Origin: Pseudomonadota bacterium | GTDB taxonomy: Bacteria > Pseudomonadota > Alphaproteobacteria > Rhizobiales > Xanthobacteraceae | NCBI GenBank assembly: GCA_023390955.1 | Contig: JAEWBW010000018.1 | Span: forward strand, 1 to 7,173 | Length of the DNA stretch: 7,173 nucleotides | Direction: 5' to 3' | In this document: in pieces, positions 5,425-7,173 of the stretch | How positions within the stretch are numbered: the stretch's first letter is position 1 | Layout: the number at the start of each line of letters is the position of its first letter | Notes under the pieces: generated by a model | What the model was told of the DNA's origin: nothing | The model's input: only the letters and a program-made list of their open reading frames with translations | Database searches by the model: none | Translations under genes and position numbers: made by a program

Positions 5425-5745
5425 CTAGCGTCCCTTCATCTTCGGATCAGCCATCGTCGCGCCCGGATTCGCCGAGCGTGGGCTGCTCGAAGTGCCCTGA
5501 CCGGTCGTGGCGGCCGGCGCGTTACCGCCTCCGCCGACGCCGGCCGTCCCCGCAGTGCCGCTGCCAGCAGTTCCTGCACCGGTCCCGGCGCCTGCCCCGG
5601 CGCTTGCGCCTGCTCCAGCACTGCCGCTTCCGCTGCCTCCGCCACCGCTGCCGGCGCCGCCGCTACCACCGGCACCTTGCGCCGATGCCGCGGCAATGGA
5701 TCCCAGCACGAATGCCGCGGCGAGAGCGATCTTCCCAATCTTCAT
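5425..5745 (-). CDS. Secreted Gly/Ala/Ser-rich low-complexity protein
   Basis: A 106-residue exported protein. ATG 5745 is preceded by AGGAG at a good distance. Residues 1-22 form a clear signal peptide (MKIGKIALAA, then a hydrophobic stretch ending ASA before Q23). Residues 24-74 consist almost only of Gly, Ala, Ser and Thr in irregular GAG, GSG and GTA runs, with no fixed repeat unit. The tail, about 75-106, regains normal composition (NAPAATTGQG, SSSPRSANPG, MADPKMKGR) and may be the conserved part. No enzymatic domain is seen. A disordered or surface/periplasmic role is plausible, but no function is assigned. Bradyrhizobium encodes several short exported Gly-rich proteins, from memory. 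The upstream region holds a possible EcfG-type stress promoter. Codon phase and the signal peptide favour this strand over the Pro/Ala-rich frame opposite. Confidence 0.75.
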   Translation of the reverse strand: MKIGKIALAAAFVLGSIAAASAQGAGGSGGAGSGGGGSGSGSAGAGASAGAGAGTGAGTAGSGTAGTAGVGGGGNAPAATTGQGTSSSPRSANPGATMADPKMKGR

Positions 5746-5775
5746 GGTCGTGTTCTCCTGTTGACGTGCGCAGCC

Positions 5776-5800
5776 AACAGGTCGCCGGATCGATCGTTCC
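5776..5800 (-). promoter_or_regulatory. Candidate EcfG-type (general stress response) promoter
   Basis: On the minus strand, GGAAC (5796-5800) is followed after 16 bases by TGTT (5776-5779). The alphaproteobacterial EcfG consensus is GGAAC-N16/17-CGTT, so the -35 is exact and the -10 differs at one base. The leader to the ATG at 5745 would be roughly 23-25 bases. A 7-base direct repeat, CGATCGT on the plus strand at 5791-5797 and 5808-5814, brackets the -35. Confidence 0.35.
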
Positions 5801-5814
5801 TATGATGCGATCGT

Positions 5815-5840
5815 CAACAAGAACGTCGCAGGCGCGACGT
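5815..5840 (-). terminator. Likely terminator of the acyl-CoA operon
   Basis: On the minus strand, ACGTCGC-GCCT-GCGACGT (5840 down to 5823) forms a perfect 7-bp stem with a 4-base loop, followed by TCTTGTTG. It lies 35 bases past the crotonase stop, where a rho-independent terminator would be expected. The tail is only moderately T-rich. Confidence 0.5.
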
Positions 5841-5874
5841 GATAGCGCAGTCGGAACGACTGGATGCAGGACAC

Positions 5875-6756
5875 TTAGACTTCTTTCCACCAAGGATACT
5901 GGCTCGGCATGTCCTGCGAGACCTTGCCGGGGAACGCCGGCGGACGCTTTTCCAGGAAGGAGGCGACGCCTTCGCGGACGTCGGGATGAGAACCGCGCTC
6001 GCGCGAGATGGGACCGTCGATGCCGAGCAGCTCGAACGGATCGGGCGCACCGGCAAAGCGCCACAGCATCTGCCGGGTGAGCGCAACCGACACGGCCGAG
6101 GTCTCGGCGGTCAGCTCAAGCGCAATCTCCTTGGCGCGCGTGAGGAGATCCGCGGGCTCGGTGGTTTCGCTGACGAGGCCGCCGCTGAGGGCTTCCTCGG
6201 CGCCAAAGGTGCGGCCCGAGATTGCCCAGCGCAGCGCCTGCGGCAGGCCGACCAGCTTGGGCAGGAACCAGGCGCTGCCGGCCTCCGGGACGAGGCCGCG
6301 CCGGGCGAAGATGAAACCGATTTTTGCGCCCTTGACCGCGATGCGCACGTCCATCGGCAGCGTCATGGTGATGCCGATGCCGACCGCGGGGCCGTTGATG
6401 GCGGCAATCGACGGCTTTCTGCAGCGGAAGATCGCATCGACGAAACCGCTGCCCGAGCGCGGACCGCCGCTCGCCAGACGATTGCCGAACACGCCGGCGC
6501 CGTGCGTGCCCGATGTGTCGAAGCTCGAGGCGCCTCCGGACACGTCGGCGCCGGCACAGAAGGCCCTGCCCGCGCCGGTCACGATAACGGCGCGAATGTT
6601 GTCATCGGTGTCGGCCTTGCGGAAGGCATCCTCGATCTCGGAGCCCATCGCGCCGGTATAGGCATTGAGCTTGTCAGGACGGTTGAGCGTGATGATCAGG
6701 AAAGAGCGATCGATCTCGCAGGAGATGAAGCTGTAACTGGCGTATTGCTGGTCCAC
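5875..6756 (-). CDS. Crotonase-fold (enoyl-CoA hydratase/isomerase family) protein
   Basis: A 293-residue crotonase-family protein acting on acyl-CoA thioesters. It starts at GTG 6756, chosen because AAGGAG (6768-6763) sits six bases upstream; an in-frame GTG at 6771 has no such site and would lie within the ribosome-site region. The CoA-binding and oxyanion region is present: ITLNRPDKLNA (about 22-32), FCAGAD (66-71) and INGPAVGIG (121-129). At the two positions that carry catalytic glutamates in rat mitochondrial enoyl-CoA hydratase (E144, E164) this protein has T130 and F150. It keeps E158 in RGLVPEAGSAWFLPKLVG, the position used by ECI2-type isomerases, where PaaG has Asp. This suggests double-bond isomerisation rather than hydration, but that is inference. 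It follows the acyl-CoA synthetase gene by 23 bases, so the two are likely one operon. Confidence 0.9.
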   Translation of the reverse strand: MDQQYASYSFISCEIDRSFLIITLNRPDKLNAYTGAMGSEIEDAFRKADTDDNIRAVIVTGAGRAFCAGADVSGGASSFDTSGTHGAGVFGNRLASGGPRSGSGFVDAIFRCRKPSIAAINGPAVGIGITMTLPMDVRIAVKGAKIGFIFARRGLVPEAGSAWFLPKLVGLPQALRWAISGRTFGAEEALSGGLVSETTEPADLLTRAKEIALELTAETSAVSVALTRQMLWRFAGAPDPFELLGIDGPISRERGSHPDVREGVASFLEKRPPAFPGKVSQDMPSQYPWWKEV

Positions 6757-6762
6757 GAAACT

Positions 6763-6768
6763 CTCCTT
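6763..6768 (-). promoter_or_regulatory. Ribosome binding site deciding the crotonase start
   Basis: AAGGAG on the minus strand lies six bases before GTG 6756. It overlaps the codons that follow the alternative GTG at 6771, so the shorter start is favoured. Confidence 0.65.
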
Positions 6769-6779
6769 CACCTCGGCGT

Positions 6780-7173
6780 TCAGATCGACCGTCCCGTGCC
6801 CTGCCAGAACGGCTCTTTCAGCTTGCGCTTGAAGATCTTTCCGGTGTCCTCGCGCGGCAGCGTGCTGGAGAACTCGATCCGCTTCGGGATCTTGTAGCCG
6901 GCAAGCCGCGACTTCAGGTCGGACCGGACCGCGTCCTCGTTGAGGACGGCGCCGGCGCTCGGCTGAATGAAGGCGCAGACTTTCTCGCCGAACTCGTCGT
7001 CAGGAATTCCGAACACGGCGCAGTCGGCAACGCCCGGAACCTTCATCAGCTCTGACTCGATCTCGGCGGGATAGATGTTGGTGCCGCCAAAGATGATCAT
7101 GTCGCTGGCGCGGCCCGACAGATACAGGAATCCGTCGGCGTCGAAGAAGCCGACGTCGCCGGTGGCGACGAGA
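6780..7173 (-). CDS. AMP-dependent acyl-CoA synthetase, C-terminal part
   Basis: The last 131 residues of an ANL-superfamily acyl-CoA synthetase; the gene enters the window at its right edge, so the start and the AMP-binding P-loop lie outside. The visible part begins near the TGD motif (VATGDVGFFDADGFLYLSGR). It continues through the hinge GRASDMI and GGTNIYPAEIE, the small C-terminal domain (VADCAVFGIPDDEFGEKV, AGYKIPKRIEF), and the A10 region PREDTGKIFKRKL, whose first lysine is the adenylation-step lysine of the family. It would convert a fatty or aromatic acid, ATP and CoA to acyl-CoA, but substrate specificity cannot be read from this fragment. The stop at 6780 is 23 bases before the crotonase start, consistent with an operon in which the CoA ester made here is processed by that enzyme. 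Confidence 0.92.
   Translation of the reverse strand, partial: LVATGDVGFFDADGFLYLSGRASDMIIFGGTNIYPAEIESELMKVPGVADCAVFGIPDDEFGEKVCAFIQPSAGAVLNEDAVRSDLKSRLAGYKIPKRIEFSSTLPREDTGKIFKRKLKEPFWQGTGRSI

Noticed and set aside
5507..5764. Pro/Ala-rich open frame on the plus strand
   Set aside because: It is the mirror image of the Gly-rich coding strand (GGC/GCC reversed) and has no ribosome site. The minus frame has a signal peptide and AGGAG.
5839..6897. Long open frame on the plus strand, 352 codons
   Set aside because: It is antisense to the crotonase and the end of the acyl-CoA synthetase, both of which have clear family motifs.

Overview
The window looks like a chromosomal segment from a GC-rich alphaproteobacterium, most likely Bradyrhizobium or a close relative in the Nitrobacteraceae. 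This rests on the strong GC bias, the DUF1476/zeta-type F1-ATPase inhibitor (an alphaproteobacterial family), an RlpA next to a DacA-type carboxypeptidase, and several tiny proteins that resemble my recollection of short Bradyrhizobium hypothetical proteins. No rRNA, tRNA, CRISPR array, insertion sequence or phage gene was seen. The content is mostly ordinary core and housekeeping sequence.

Left part (1-2513): a D-alanyl-D-alanine carboxypeptidase (minus, cut by the window start) and the lipoprotein RlpA (minus) both act on peptidoglycan. In many relatives they are neighbours on one strand. Here a complete epoxide hydrolase gene on the plus strand lies between them. It diverges from dacA and converges on rlpA, with the two stop ends overlapping by 7 bases.

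Middle part (2514-5745): a gene-poor stretch of about 380 bases is followed by three very small plus-strand genes (29, 32 and 43 codons; the first two are hydrophobic). Next come a small secreted two-cysteine protein (minus), a four-helix UPF0114/YqhA membrane protein (plus), the F1-ATPase zeta inhibitor (minus), a 75-residue helical protein (plus), and a secreted Gly/Ala/Ser-rich low-complexity protein (minus). A perfect 10-bp hairpin separates the last two genes. A candidate general-stress (EcfG-type) promoter lies upstream of the Gly-rich gene.

Right part (5875-7173): two minus-strand genes form an acyl-CoA operon. The C-terminal part of an AMP-forming acyl-CoA synthetase is followed after 23 bases by a crotonase-fold protein. 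The synthetase would activate a carboxylic acid to its CoA thioester and the crotonase would act on an enoyl-CoA. The crotonase lacks both hydratase glutamates but keeps an acid at the isomerase/PaaG position, so an isomerase-like activity is the better guess. A 7-bp hairpin with a T-rich tail probably ends this operon.

Most genes are familiar. The points worth a second look are the crotonase active site, the miniprotein cluster, the Gly-rich secreted protein with its possible stress promoter, and the epoxide hydrolase placed between two cell-wall genes.
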